Below are positions 6,680-13,578 of a stretch of 14,575 bases of DNA, piece by piece. A program made the position numbers and the translations under genes. Source of the stretch: Selenomonadaceae bacterium UBA2897. Lineage in GTDB: Bacteria > Bacillota > Negativicutes > Selenomonadales > Selenomonadaceae. The stretch's first letter is position 1; each line of letters opens with the position of its first letter. The notes beneath the pieces were generated by a model. It was not told where the DNA came from and ran no database searches. It worked only from the letters and a program-made list of their open reading frames with translations. The stretch covers positions 39,872 to 54,446 of the forward strand of contig DEDT01000055.1 in the NCBI GenBank assembly GCA_002350105.1. Reading direction: 5' to 3'.

Positions 6680-7987
6680 TCAATCGTTGCAGGGACACTC
6701 CGCCCGATCGAAGTATTTGCGGATAATCTCCACGGCGCAGTAGTCGCCGCACATCGAGCAGGCACCCTCATCCTTCGGGTTGCGTGCGCCGCGCTTCTCC
6801 CTCGCGAGATCCGGGTCGATGGCGAGCTCCAGCTGCTTGTCCCAGTCGAGCTGCTTACGCGCTTTGGCCATCGCAAGATCCCACTCCTTCGCACCCGGCA
6901 CACCGCGCACGAGGTCGGCCGCATGAGCCGCGATGCGCGCCGTGATCACGCCCGTATGCACGTCCTCCATGGTCGGCAAGGCCAAATGCTCGGCCGGCGT
7001 CACATAGCAGAGGAAATCCGCGCCGCTCACGGCCGCCATCGTACCGCCGATGGCCGAGGTAATGTGGTCGTAGCCCGGCGCCACGTCCGTCACCAGCGGG
7101 CCGAGCACGTAGAAGGGCGCGTTGCGGCAAAGACGCTTCTCCAGCTTCATGTTCGCCGCAATCTGGTCAAAGGGCACATGGCCCGGCCCCTCGACCATCA
7201 CCTGCACGCCGCGCTGCCACGCGCGGTCTACGAGCTCGCCGAGCGTGATGAGCTCCGTGAGCTGGGCACGATCCGTCGCGTCCGCCGTGCAGCCCGGCCG
7301 CATGCCGTCGCCGAGGCTGATGGTCACATCGTACTTCTCGCAGATATCGAGAATATCATCATAATGCTCATAGAGCGGATTTTCCATTTCATTATGCAGC
7401 ATCCAGCCTGCGATGAACGAGCCGCCGCGCGAGACGATATCCATCACGCGCCCCTGCTTGCGCATGCGGTCGATGGCCGCTTTCGTCACACCGCAATGCA
7501 GCGTCATGAAATCCGCGCCATCTTTCGCCTGCTTCTCGATCGTCCCGAGGATATCATCATCCGTCATCTCCACGACCGCGCCATGTTCGCGAATCGCGCG
7601 CACCGTGGCCTGATATAGCGGCACCGTGCCCACCATGATGGGCGAATGCTCGATGATGCGCTGCCGCGACACATCGATATTGCTGCCGGTCGAGAGATCC
7701 ATGACGGCATCCGCGCCGCATTTCACTGCTTCATCCAGCTTCCGGAGCTCCGGCTCGATATCGGGGAACGTGCTCGACGTGCCGATATTCGCGTTCACCT
7801 TGACCCGGAGCCCCTCGCCCACGCCGCGGGGCTTCAGGCTCGTGTGGTTCACATTCGCACAAATCGCGATGCTGCCTCTCGCGACCCGCTCGCGGATTAC
7901 CTCCGCGGGGATGTGCTCCTCTGCTGCCACCAGTTTCATGGCGTCCGTGATTTTCCCCTCACGGGCCGCCTGCATCTGTGTTGCCAT
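6680..7987 (-). CDS. thiC: Phosphomethylpyrimidine synthase ThiC
   Basis: ThiC is the radical-SAM enzyme that converts 5-aminoimidazole ribotide, also the purine intermediate AIR, into HMP phosphate for thiamin. The 435-residue protein has the short anaerobe-type layout without the plant/proteobacterial N-terminal extension. Landmarks include VNANIGTSS, DLSTGSNID, TVPLYQA, MTLHCGVT, VSRGGSF, SLGDGMRPG, MVEGPGHVP, VLGPLVTDVAPGYDHITSAI and CYVTPAEHL. The cluster cysteines are C410, C413 and C417 (CSMCGDYC), one residue tighter than the textbook CX2CX4C. The start ATG has GGAGG 8 nt upstream. It is preceded by a TPP riboswitch, so it should be repressed by thiamin pyrophosphate. No other thi gene is in the window. 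Confidence 0.97.
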   Translation of the reverse strand: MATQMQAAREGKITDAMKLVAAEEHIPAEVIRERVARGSIAICANVNHTSLKPRGVGEGLRVKVNANIGTSSTFPDIEPELRKLDEAVKCGADAVMDLSTGSNIDVSRQRIIEHSPIMVGTVPLYQATVRAIREHGAVVEMTDDDILGTIEKQAKDGADFMTLHCGVTKAAIDRMRKQGRVMDIVSRGGSFIAGWMLHNEMENPLYEHYDDILDICEKYDVTISLGDGMRPGCTADATDRAQLTELITLGELVDRAWQRGVQVMVEGPGHVPFDQIAANMKLEKRLCRNAPFYVLGPLVTDVAPGYDHITSAIGGTMAAVSGADFLCYVTPAEHLALPTMEDVHTGVITARIAAHAADLVRGVPGAKEWDLAMAKARKQLDWDKQLELAIDPDLAREKRGARNPKDEGACSMCGDYCAVEIIRKYFDRAECPCND

Positions 7988-8021
7988 AAACAAAACCTCC
8001 TAAAATCCGTAAAAGCGCCAC

Positions 8022-8052
8022 AAAAAAGCGCCCGGTGGTAACCCCCGGACGC
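8022..8052 (-). terminator. Riboswitch-controlled terminator ahead of thiC
   Basis: On the minus strand, GCGTCCGG and CCGGGCGC (plus 8045-8052 and 8028-8035) close a GC-rich hairpin followed by TTTTTT, 18 nt past the TPP aptamer. Ligand binding is expected to favour this terminator and stop thiC transcription. Confidence 0.8.
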
Positions 8053-8070
8053 TCCAATCGCCAAAGTATG

Positions 8071-8152
8071 CCACTTCCCTACGCAGGTCCTAACCCGACA
8101 GGTTCCAAGGGTCGGCCAAAGCCTCTCAGCTGCCACGCAGCTCCCCTAGTGA
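8071..8152 (-). ncRNA. TPP (THI-box) riboswitch aptamer
   Basis: On the minus strand the leader contains the conserved THI-box blocks in order: ACTAGGGGAGC, GCTGAGAGG, GACCCTTGGAACCTG, then GGGTTAGGACCTGCGTAGG and GAAGT. CTGAGA and ACCTGA/GG-type blocks bind the pyrimidine and pyrophosphate parts of TPP. It sits between a promoter and an intrinsic terminator, so it acts by transcription termination. Confidence 0.95.
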
Positions 8153-8179
8153 ATCGATTTATGCACTTTTACGTTCCCT

Positions 8180-8208
8180 ATTCTAGCACGTATCCCATCG
8201 CGATACAA
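8180..8208 (-). promoter_or_regulatory. Promoter for the thiC riboswitch transcript
   Basis: On the minus strand, TTGTAT (8203-8208) is 17 bp from TAGAAT (8180-8185), which is preceded by TGC as an extended -10. Transcription would start about 20 nt before the aptamer. Confidence 0.65.
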
Positions 8209-8257
8209 CACCAGCAACATTTATTATGTCAAGAAACAGCAAATCATCGCCTCGAAC

Positions 8258-8460
8258 GGCGGCAGGGGCGGGGTACACCATAAGCGGAGCGTTGGAAATT
8301 TGCGTGAAAGAGGAAAATTTTTGCCTACCAGAACCCTCGTAAAAGTTTCTACCGTTCAAGCGCAGCGCGTTTAGGAACTTTTACAGGATTAATTCCTGGC
8401 AAAAATTTTACTCTAGCAAATTTACTCAGCGGAGCGTTGGTGTACCCCGCCCCTGCCGCC
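8258..8460 (+). repeat. Hairpin repeat element E1
   Basis: First of three related elements in the window, about 203 bp. Perfect 23-bp outer arms are at 8258-8280 and 8438-8460. Inside are paired arms AAATTTGC/GCAAATTT (8296-8303, 8416-8423), AAAATTTTTGCC/GGCAAAAATTTT, and GTAAAAGTTTC/GAACTTTTAC. Conserved unpaired blocks are ACCAGAACCCTC and AGGATTAATTCC. GCGNAGC occurs three times, at the left, apex and right, as GCGGAGC, GCGCAGC and GCGGAGC. GCCTCGAA flanks both sides (8249-8256, 8466-8473). It lies between the thiC promoter and the tRNA-Pro promoter and encodes nothing. Confidence 0.85.
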
Positions 8461-8489
8461 CGCCTGCCTCGAATTTTTTTAAATTTTTC

Positions 8490-8518
8490 TTGACAGGGGC
8501 ATACCTGCTGAGTATAAT
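8490..8518 (+). promoter_or_regulatory. Promoter for tRNA-Pro
   Basis: A consensus pair, TTGACA (8490-8495), 17 bp, then TATAAT (8513-8518). Transcription would start near 8525, a few bases before the mature tRNA. Confidence 0.9.
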
Positions 8519-8532
8519 ATTATTTGTGATTG

Positions 8533-8609
<77 letters not shown>

Positions 8610-8620
8610 TTTGCAAACAC

Positions 8621-8650
8621 AACCGGTAACCGATGGGTTGCCGGTTTTTT
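8621..8650 (+). terminator. Terminator of the tRNA-Pro gene
   Basis: AACCGGTAACC (8621-8631) pairs with GGTTGCCGGTT (8636-8646) with one G-U pair. It is followed by a run of six T residues in total, 12 nt after the tRNA end. Confidence 0.88.
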
Positions 8651-8670
8651 GTATATCATAAAAAAGACAA

Positions 8671-8710
8671 AAATAGCGGAGCATACGCCGGAATGCGTGC
8701 TCCGCTATTT
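8671..8710 (-). terminator. Terminator of metQ
   Basis: AAATAGCGGAGCA and TGCTCCGCTATTT form the stem, continued after a two-base bulge by CGC/GCG. On minus it is followed by a T-rich tract (TTTTTGTCTTTTTT). It lies 35 bp past the metQ stop. Confidence 0.8.
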
Positions 8711-8745
8711 ATCATGCTCTTATTCTGCTGTGAACTGCGAGTATC

Positions 8746-9582
8746 TCACTCCTCCGTAAAGGCCGGCACGATGGCGCCCTGATACCTGTCGAGGATGAAC
8801 TGTTTCAGTTCGTCGCTGTGCAGCACTTCCATGAGCGTCTTGATCTCCGGCCGCTCCTCGTCCCCCTCGCGCACGGCGACGATATTCACATAAGGCGAGG
8901 TACTATCCTCGAGAATCAACGCCTCCTTCGACGGCACGAGGCCGACCTTCAGCGCATAGTCCGTATTGATGACTGCCGCATCGACATCATCGAGGGAACG
9001 CGGAATCTGCGCTGCCTCCATCTCCTGGAACTGCAGATGTTTCGGATTGTCGGTGACATCCTGCACCGTCGCCTTGTGCCCCGCCTCCGGATTCAGCTTG
9101 ATGAGCCCGGCCTTGGCCAGCAACAGCAAGGCGCGGCCGCCGTTTGTCGGATCGTTCGGCAGCGAGACCTTCGCGCCATCTGCCAGATCCTTCAGATCCT
9201 TGACCTTCTTTGAATAAACGCCCATCGGCGCGATATGGATGCCGCCCACGGACTTCAGCTTCACATCCTTATGCTCCTCCATGAAGTTATCGAGGTAAGG
9301 CTTGTGCTGGAAGAAGTTCGCATCGAGCTCCTTAGAGTTGAGCGCGAGGTTCGGCTGCACATAATCGTTGAACTCGACGATCTCCAGCTTGATGCCCTTT
9401 TGCTCCAGCAGCGGCTTCGCCGCCTCCAGAATCTCCGCATGCGGCACGGCAGAGGCCCCGATCTTGATGGTCTTGCCATCGGCTCCCCCTGAGCTGCCCG
9501 TGCCGCCACCGCAGCCGGCCATGAGCATCGACGCCGCCACCAGGGAAATGAGCAGGGTAAATATCGCTTTCGTGTGCTTCAT
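8746..9582 (-). CDS. metQ: Methionine ABC transporter substrate-binding lipoprotein MetQ
   Basis: An NLPA-family lipoprotein of 278 residues that captures methionine for the MetNI ABC importer. The start ATG 9582 has AAGGAGG 6 nt upstream. A lipobox LMAGC puts the lipid on C24, followed by a glycine/serine-rich tether. Family landmarks are KIGASAVPHAEIL, FNDYVQPNLAL, ANFFQHKPYL, SLPNDPTNGGRALLLL and DVDAAVINTDYAL. metN and metI are not next to it; it is a single gene with its own promoter and terminator. The permease genes must lie elsewhere, or this protein serves a shared transporter. NLPA proteins with other ligands exist, so methionine is likely but not certain. Confidence 0.92.
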   Translation of the reverse strand: MKHTKAIFTLLISLVAASMLMAGCGGGTGSSGGADGKTIKIGASAVPHAEILEAAKPLLEQKGIKLEIVEFNDYVQPNLALNSKELDANFFQHKPYLDNFMEEHKDVKLKSVGGIHIAPMGVYSKKVKDLKDLADGAKVSLPNDPTNGGRALLLLAKAGLIKLNPEAGHKATVQDVTDNPKHLQFQEMEAAQIPRSLDDVDAAVINTDYALKVGLVPSKEALILEDSTSPYVNIVAVREGDEERPEIKTLMEVLHSDELKQFILDRYQGAIVPAFTEE

Positions 9583-9609
9583 AAAGGGCCTCCTTACTAA
9601 AACCAATTA

Positions 9610-9654
9610 ACATGATATGTTTAGCATAATATACGATATCATGTACTTTGTCAA
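9610..9654 (-). promoter_or_regulatory. metQ promoter with an inverted-repeat operator
   Basis: On minus, TTGACA (9649-9654) is 17 bp from TATTAT (9626-9631). A perfect 9-bp inverted repeat, ACATGATAT (9610-9618) and ATATCATGT (9636-9644), brackets the -10 box with a 17-bp spacer. The position suits a repressor. No SAM riboswitch is present, since the leader is only about 35 nt. Confidence 0.7.
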
Positions 9655-9704
9655 GCATGAAGTTTACACTTTTGGTTATTTTCTATAAAAAATGCAGAAA
9701 GTAT

Positions 9705-9733
9705 TTGACAAACTGTGTCTGAGGCGGTACGAT
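9705..9733 (+). promoter_or_regulatory. Promoter for the aminotransferase gene
   Basis: TTGACA (9705-9710) is followed after 17 bp by TACGAT (9728-9733). Transcription would start near 9740, with a leader of about 60 nt. The promoter is back to back with that of metQ. Confidence 0.65.
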
Positions 9734-9799
9734 TGTTTACAAGAATTCATAGTACATAAATATGATTTGCAAGGAAATATTGGAAAGGTGGCTATTTCT

Positions 9800-10984
9800 A
9801 TGAAACCATTGAGCGATCGCTCCGCCCATTTCACCGACTCCGTCATCCGCCGTATGACGCGCGTGGCCAACAAATATGGAGCCGTAAACCTCTCGCAGGG
9901 CTTCCCCGACTTCGACCCGCCGCAGGCCATCACGGACCGGCTGGCTGAGGTGGCCAAAACCGGCCCGCACCAGTACGCGATCACCTGGGGTGCCCAGAAC
10001 TTCCGCGAGGCGCTGGCACGCAAGCAGAAGCACTTCTCCGGCCTCGACTACGATCCCAACAGCGAAATCGTCGTGACCTGTGGCAGCACCGAGGCCATGA
10101 TGGCCGCCATGATGTCCATCACGAACCCCGGCGACAAAGTGGCCATCTTCTCTCCTTTCTATGAGAACTACGGGGCCGACACGATCCTCACGGGTGCCGA
10201 ACCCATCTACATCCCGCTCGTGCCGCCCGACTTCACCTTCGATCCCGAGAAGCTGGAGGACGCTTTCCGCCAGGGTGCCAAGGCCTTGATCCTTTGCAAT
10301 CCCTCGAACCCCTGCGGCAAGGTCTTCACCCTGCAGGAAATGACGACCATCGCCGACATCATCAAGAAATACGACGCCTACATCATCACGGACGAAGTCT
10401 ACGAGCACATCCTCTACGCGCCGCATAAGCACATCTACATGGCTGCGCTGCCGGGCATGCGCGAGCGCACCATCACCTGCAACTCCCTCTCCAAGACCTA
10501 CTCCATCACGGGCTGGCGCCTCGGCTACGTGCTCGCCTCCCCCGAGATCATCGACCGCGTGAAGAAAGTCCACGACTTCCTCACGGTCGGCGCGGCGGCA
10601 CCGCTCATGGAGGCGGCCGTCACGGGCCTGAACTTCGGTGACGACTACTATCAGGAGCTTCAGGCGCACTACACACACATGAAGCAGCTCTTCGTCGGCG
10701 GCCTCAAGGACCTCGGCTTCACCTTCACCGACCCGCAGGGCGCCTACTACGTGCTCATGGACGTCTCCGAGTTCGGCGTGCGCGACGACTACAAGTTCGC
10801 CGAGTGGATGACACGCGAGGTCGGCGTCGCCACAGTGCCGGGCTCCAGCTTCTTCCGCGAGGACGTGCACAATCTCGTGCGCTTCCACTTCGCCAAGGAG
10901 GACGCCACGCTGCAGGACGCGCTGAACCGCCTCGAATCCCTGCGCAAAAAGGCCAACGCTGCCACGGACGTCGATTGGCGCTGA
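9800..10984 (+). CDS. Class I PLP-dependent aminotransferase
   Basis: A 394-residue fold-type I aminotransferase of the subgroup that includes methionine/kynurenine aminotransferases (YbdL-like), marked by NLSQGFPDFDPP near the N-terminus. PLP-site residues are visible: N167 in NPSNPCGK, D198 and Y201 in TDEVYEH, and the Schiff-base lysine K232 in SLSKTYSITGWRLGY. R240 and a C-terminal arginine in VRFHFA bind the carboxylate. The ATG at 9800 has AAAGGTGG 8 nt upstream; the frame is open for 36 more codons but that stretch contains the promoter. It diverges from metQ, which hints at methionine or its keto acid as substrate. Aspartate, aromatic or kynurenine substrates are equally possible from sequence alone. 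Confidence 0.93.
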   Translation: MKPLSDRSAHFTDSVIRRMTRVANKYGAVNLSQGFPDFDPPQAITDRLAEVAKTGPHQYAITWGAQNFREALARKQKHFSGLDYDPNSEIVVTCGSTEAMMAAMMSITNPGDKVAIFSPFYENYGADTILTGAEPIYIPLVPPDFTFDPEKLEDAFRQGAKALILCNPSNPCGKVFTLQEMTTIADIIKKYDAYIITDEVYEHILYAPHKHIYMAALPGMRERTITCNSLSKTYSITGWRLGYVLASPEIIDRVKKVHDFLTVGAAAPLMEAAVTGLNFGDDYYQELQAHYTHMKQLFVGGLKDLGFTFTDPQGAYYVLMDVSEFGVRDDYKFAEWMTREVGVATVPGSSFFREDVHNLVRFHFAKEDATLQDALNRLESLRKKANAATDVDWR

Positions 10985-11010
10985 GCAGCAAAAACTGAAT
11001 CAGGCATAAT

Positions 11011-11050
11011 AAAATCCGGTTTCCCACTGGTTAGTGGGAGACCGGATTTT
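11011..11050. terminator. Bidirectional terminator between aminotransferase and purD
   Basis: An 18-bp stem (11011-11028 with 11033-11050) closed by the loop GGTT, with one G-U pair. AAAATCCGG and CCGGATTTT form its base, providing T runs in both directions. It ends the convergent aminotransferase and purD transcripts. Confidence 0.9.
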
Positions 11051-11071
11051 GCTATGCTAACTTTTGCTATT

Positions 11072-12349
11072 TTATTGTTCGCGTGCCAAAGCGCGATGCG
11101 CGATGTCCTTGCGATAGAAGGAGTCCTGGAACTGCACCCTGGCAATGCCCGCGTAGGCCTTGTCCACGGCTGCGTGGATCGTCGGCGCCGTGGCCACGAC
11201 GTCGAGCACGCGGCCGCCATTATTGACGAGCTGGCCGTCCTTTATCGCCGTACCGGCGTGGAAGACCTGACAGCCCGCCGCCCTGGCGTCCGCAATGCCC
11301 GTGATGGGATAGCCCTTCTGATAGGACTTCGGATAGCCGCCCGAGGCCAGCACGACGCAGACCGCCGCACCATCGCTCCAGGCAATATCAGCCTGATCCA
11401 GCGTGCCATCCACGCAGGCCAGCATGATGTCCACGAGATCGCCCTCCAGCAGCGGCAACACGACCTGCGTCTCCGGGTCGCCGAAGCGCGCGTTGAACTC
11501 CACGACCTTCGGCCCCTCAGCCGTAATCATGAGGCCGGCGTAGAGACACCCCTTGTAGGGACGGCCCTCTTTCGCCATCGCGGCCACGGCGGGCTCGAGA
11601 ATCTCCTTCGTCGCCCGCTCGACCATCGCCGGCGTCATCACGGGTGCTGGCGCATAGGTGCCCATGCCGCCCGTATTCGGGCCCTCGTCACCGTCGTAAG
11701 CGCGCTTGTGATCCTGCGAGGAAATCATCGGGCGCACGGTCTTGCCGTCCGTGAAGGCCAACAGGCTGGCCTCCTCGCCCGCCATGAACTCCTCGATGAC
11801 CACGCGGGCACCGGCCTGGCCGAAGGCTTTGTCCTCCATGATTTCGTCGATGGCATGATAAGCCTCCTCGATGGTCATGGCCACGACCACGCCCTTGCCT
11901 GCCGCCAGGCCATCGGCCTTGACCACGATGGGCGCGCCCTGCTCCGCGATGTACCGCCGTGCCGTCGCCGCATCGCGGAACACCTCATAGCGTGCCGTGG
12001 GGATGCCGTACTTGCGCATGATGCCCTTGGAGAACGACTTCGAGCCCTCGAGCTCTGCCGCCGCCTTCGTCGGGCCAAAGGCCTTGATACCCGCCGCGGT
12101 CATCGCATCGACGACGCCGTTCGTCAGCGGCACCTCCGGCCCCACGACCACGAGGTCGATCGCATGCTCCTGTGCAGTCTTCACCAGCGCGGCGTTATCC
12201 GTGATCGAAATACCTTCGATGCACGTCGCAATCTCCGCCATTCCCGGGTTGCCGGGCACCGCATAGAGCTGCGTGCACTTCGGTGACTGCGCGAGCTTCC
12301 ACGCCAGCGTATGCTCACGTCCGCCGCCACCTATTACCATAATGTTCAT
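11072..12349 (-). CDS. purD: Phosphoribosylamine-glycine ligase PurD
   Basis: GAR synthetase joins glycine to phosphoribosylamine using ATP, the second step of purine synthesis. The 425-residue length is normal. It opens with the VIGGGGREHTLAWKLAQSP loop. The ATP-grasp core shows VVKADGLAAGKGVVVA, then GGMGTYAPAPV, VVEFNARFGDPETQ and the C-terminal VVLASGGYP. The start at 12349 has AGGAGAG 6 nt upstream. It is the last gene of the cluster here and ends at a strong shared terminator. The repeat element E2 ends about 40 bp before its start. No clear promoter of its own was recognised, so it may depend on read-through from purH. Confidence 0.97.
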   Translation of the reverse strand: MNIMVIGGGGREHTLAWKLAQSPKCTQLYAVPGNPGMAEIATCIEGISITDNAALVKTAQEHAIDLVVVGPEVPLTNGVVDAMTAAGIKAFGPTKAAAELEGSKSFSKGIMRKYGIPTARYEVFRDAATARRYIAEQGAPIVVKADGLAAGKGVVVAMTIEEAYHAIDEIMEDKAFGQAGARVVIEEFMAGEEASLLAFTDGKTVRPMISSQDHKRAYDGDEGPNTGGMGTYAPAPVMTPAMVERATKEILEPAVAAMAKEGRPYKGCLYAGLMITAEGPKVVEFNARFGDPETQVVLPLLEGDLVDIMLACVDGTLDQADIAWSDGAAVCVVLASGGYPKSYQKGYPITGIADARAAGCQVFHAGTAIKDGQLVNNGGRVLDVVATAPTIHAAVDKAYAGIARVQFQDSFYRKDIAHRALAREQ

Positions 12350-12386
12350 GTTGTACTCTCCTATTTTTGTGCGAGGATAACCGACC

Positions 12387-12584
12387 GCCGCTGACGGGAG
12401 GGTGCCAACGCTACGCTAAGAAAATTTGCTAAGTGAAAAATTTTGCCAGGAATTAATCCTTAAAAAAGACTTAAACGCGCTTCGCTTAAACGAAAGTCAT
12501 TTTTAGAGGGTTCTGGTAGGCAAAATTTTTCCCTTTTAACGCAAATTTCCAACGCTTCGCTTATGGCACTCTCCCGCCAGCGGC
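12387..12584 (-). repeat. Hairpin repeat element E2 (inverted copy)
   Basis: Same architecture as E1 when read on the minus strand, 198 bp. The 21-bp outer arms (12387-12407 and 12564-12584) have two wobble-type differences and are unrelated in sequence to those of E1. Inner stems AAAAATTTTGCC/GGCAAAATTTTT and AAAAATGACTT/AAGTCTTTTTT also differ from E1 in paired fashion. The blocks ACCAGAACCCTC and AGGATTAATTCCTGGC are conserved exactly. The heptamers are GCGAAGC, GCGAAGC and GCGTAGC. It lies in the purH-purD gap in the sense direction of the operon. Confidence 0.85.
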
Positions 12585-12681
12585 TGCAGCGAGCCAAAAC
12601 TATAAGGCAATTTCTCTGCTTGTCCTTTATGACTGAAAAATGCTACCAGTGTTACGACCAGCACGTTCATGCCTCGAAAGA
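12585..12681. other. Spacer between elements E2 and E3
   Basis: 97 bp with no gene I accept. The minus strand has an open frame of 44 codons from ATG 12670 that runs into E2. It lacks a usable ribosome binding site. No remnant of the AICAR transformylase domain was recognised here by reading the minus-strand frames. Confidence 0.5.
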
Positions 12682-12882
12682 GCCGGACAGGGGCGAAGGT
12701 GGCCTAAGCGGAGCGTTGATAATTTGCGTGAAGAACGATTTTTTTGCCGACCAAAACCCTCGTAAAAGTTCCAACCGTTCAAGCGAAGCGCGTTTTGAAA
12801 CTTTTACAGGATTAATTCCCGGCAAAAAAATCGTTTAGCAAATTATCTCAGCGAAGTGTGGCCACCTCCGCCCCTGTCCGGC
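12682..12882 (+). repeat. Hairpin repeat element E3
   Basis: Third copy, 201 bp, opposite in orientation to E2. The 23-bp outer arms (12682-12704, 12860-12882) differ at one base and are specific to this copy. Inner stems GATAATTTGC/GCAAATTATC and ACGATTTTTTTGCC/GGCAAAAAAATCGT are altered on both sides relative to E1. Conserved blocks read ACCAAAACCCTC and AGGATTAATTCC. The heptamers are GCGGAGC, GCGAAGC and a degenerate GCGAAGT. It ends 32 bp from the purH stop codon. Confidence 0.85.
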
Positions 12883-12914
12883 GACTCACCTGCCACGAAC
12901 CAAATCGTGCAAAC

Positions 12915-13508
12915 TTACTTTCGCAGCTGCTCCGCCAGGTAGTTTTTGATCGCCGTATCGTAGTCCGCCGTGTGCGCGAAGGCCTCCTGTGCGAGCTCCA
13001 TGCGCGTGCGGTCGTCGACCTCACCTTTGGCTTTCACCATGTCCGCGATCTGCTGATAGCGTCCCGGATTCGTGATGACCGTAACGAACCTGAAGTTCTT
13101 CGCCGCCGCACGGATCATCGCCGGGCCGCCGATGTCGATGTTCTCGATGGCCTCGGCCAGCTCGACGTTCGGCTTCGCGATGGTCTGCTTGAAGGGATAG
13201 AGGTTGACCGCCACGAGGTCGATGCCCGTGATGTGGTGCTCTTCCATCTCTCTGACATGCTCCGGATTGTCGCGCACGGCGAGGATGCCGCCGTGAATGT
13301 ACGGGTTCAGCGTTTTCACGCGGCCGTCCATGATTTCGGGGAAGCCCGTGACATCGCTCACGTAGGTCACGGGAATGCCCGCTTCCCTGATTGCCTTCAT
13401 CGTGCCGCCCGTGGAGACGATCTCCACGCCAGCCTCATGCAGCTGGCGCGCAAATTCCACGACGCCCGTCTTATCGGATACGCTGATCAAAGCGCGCTTG
13501 ATTTTCAT
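12915..13508 (-). CDS. purH: IMP cyclohydrolase (N-terminal PurH domain only)
   Basis: This 197-residue protein matches only the MGS-like IMP cyclohydrolase half of bifunctional PurH, which closes FAICAR to IMP in the last step of purine synthesis. Catalytic residues known from human ATIC are kept: K65 (ATIC K66), Y104, D125 and K137. The usual KTLHP reads KTLNP here (N68). It ends cleanly after NYLAEQLRK, where the full enzyme would continue for about 300 residues as AICAR transformylase. That domain is absent from the window, and the space downstream is filled by repeats E3 and E2. The start ATG has AGAGAGG 6 nt upstream. Separate cyclohydrolase and transformylase proteins are known in some lineages, so a natural split is the main alternative to truncation. 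Confidence 0.9.
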   Translation of the reverse strand: MKIKRALISVSDKTGVVEFARQLHEAGVEIVSTGGTMKAIREAGIPVTYVSDVTGFPEIMDGRVKTLNPYIHGGILAVRDNPEHVREMEEHHITGIDLVAVNLYPFKQTIAKPNVELAEAIENIDIGGPAMIRAAAKNFRFVTVITNPGRYQQIADMVKAKGEVDDRTRMELAQEAFAHTADYDTAIKNYLAEQLRK

Positions 13509-13578
13509 GCTTTTCCTCTCTTTTCCGCTGCGGTGTTCCAGTCGCCGCACCTTTTACATAAAGCTTATCAGTGATATT

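Noticed and set aside
6554..7618. Long plus-strand ORF opposite thiC, and similar ones opposite purD, purN, the aminotransferase and metQ
   Set aside because: These are shadows of GC-rich genes on the other strand, with arginine/histidine-rich composition and no start signals.
9583..9620. SAM riboswitch or T-box upstream of metQ
   Set aside because: The expected leader is only about 35 nt long and lacks the conserved blocks of either element.
9692..9799. Upstream start for the aminotransferase adding 36 residues
   Set aside because: The extension contains the predicted -35 and -10 boxes and has no ribosome binding site. The ATG at 9800 has a good one and matches the family's N-terminus.
12537..12670. 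A 44-codon minus-strand ORF with a hydrophobic start between E3 and E2
   Set aside because: There is no usable ribosome binding site, and its second half is the repeat element E2 itself.
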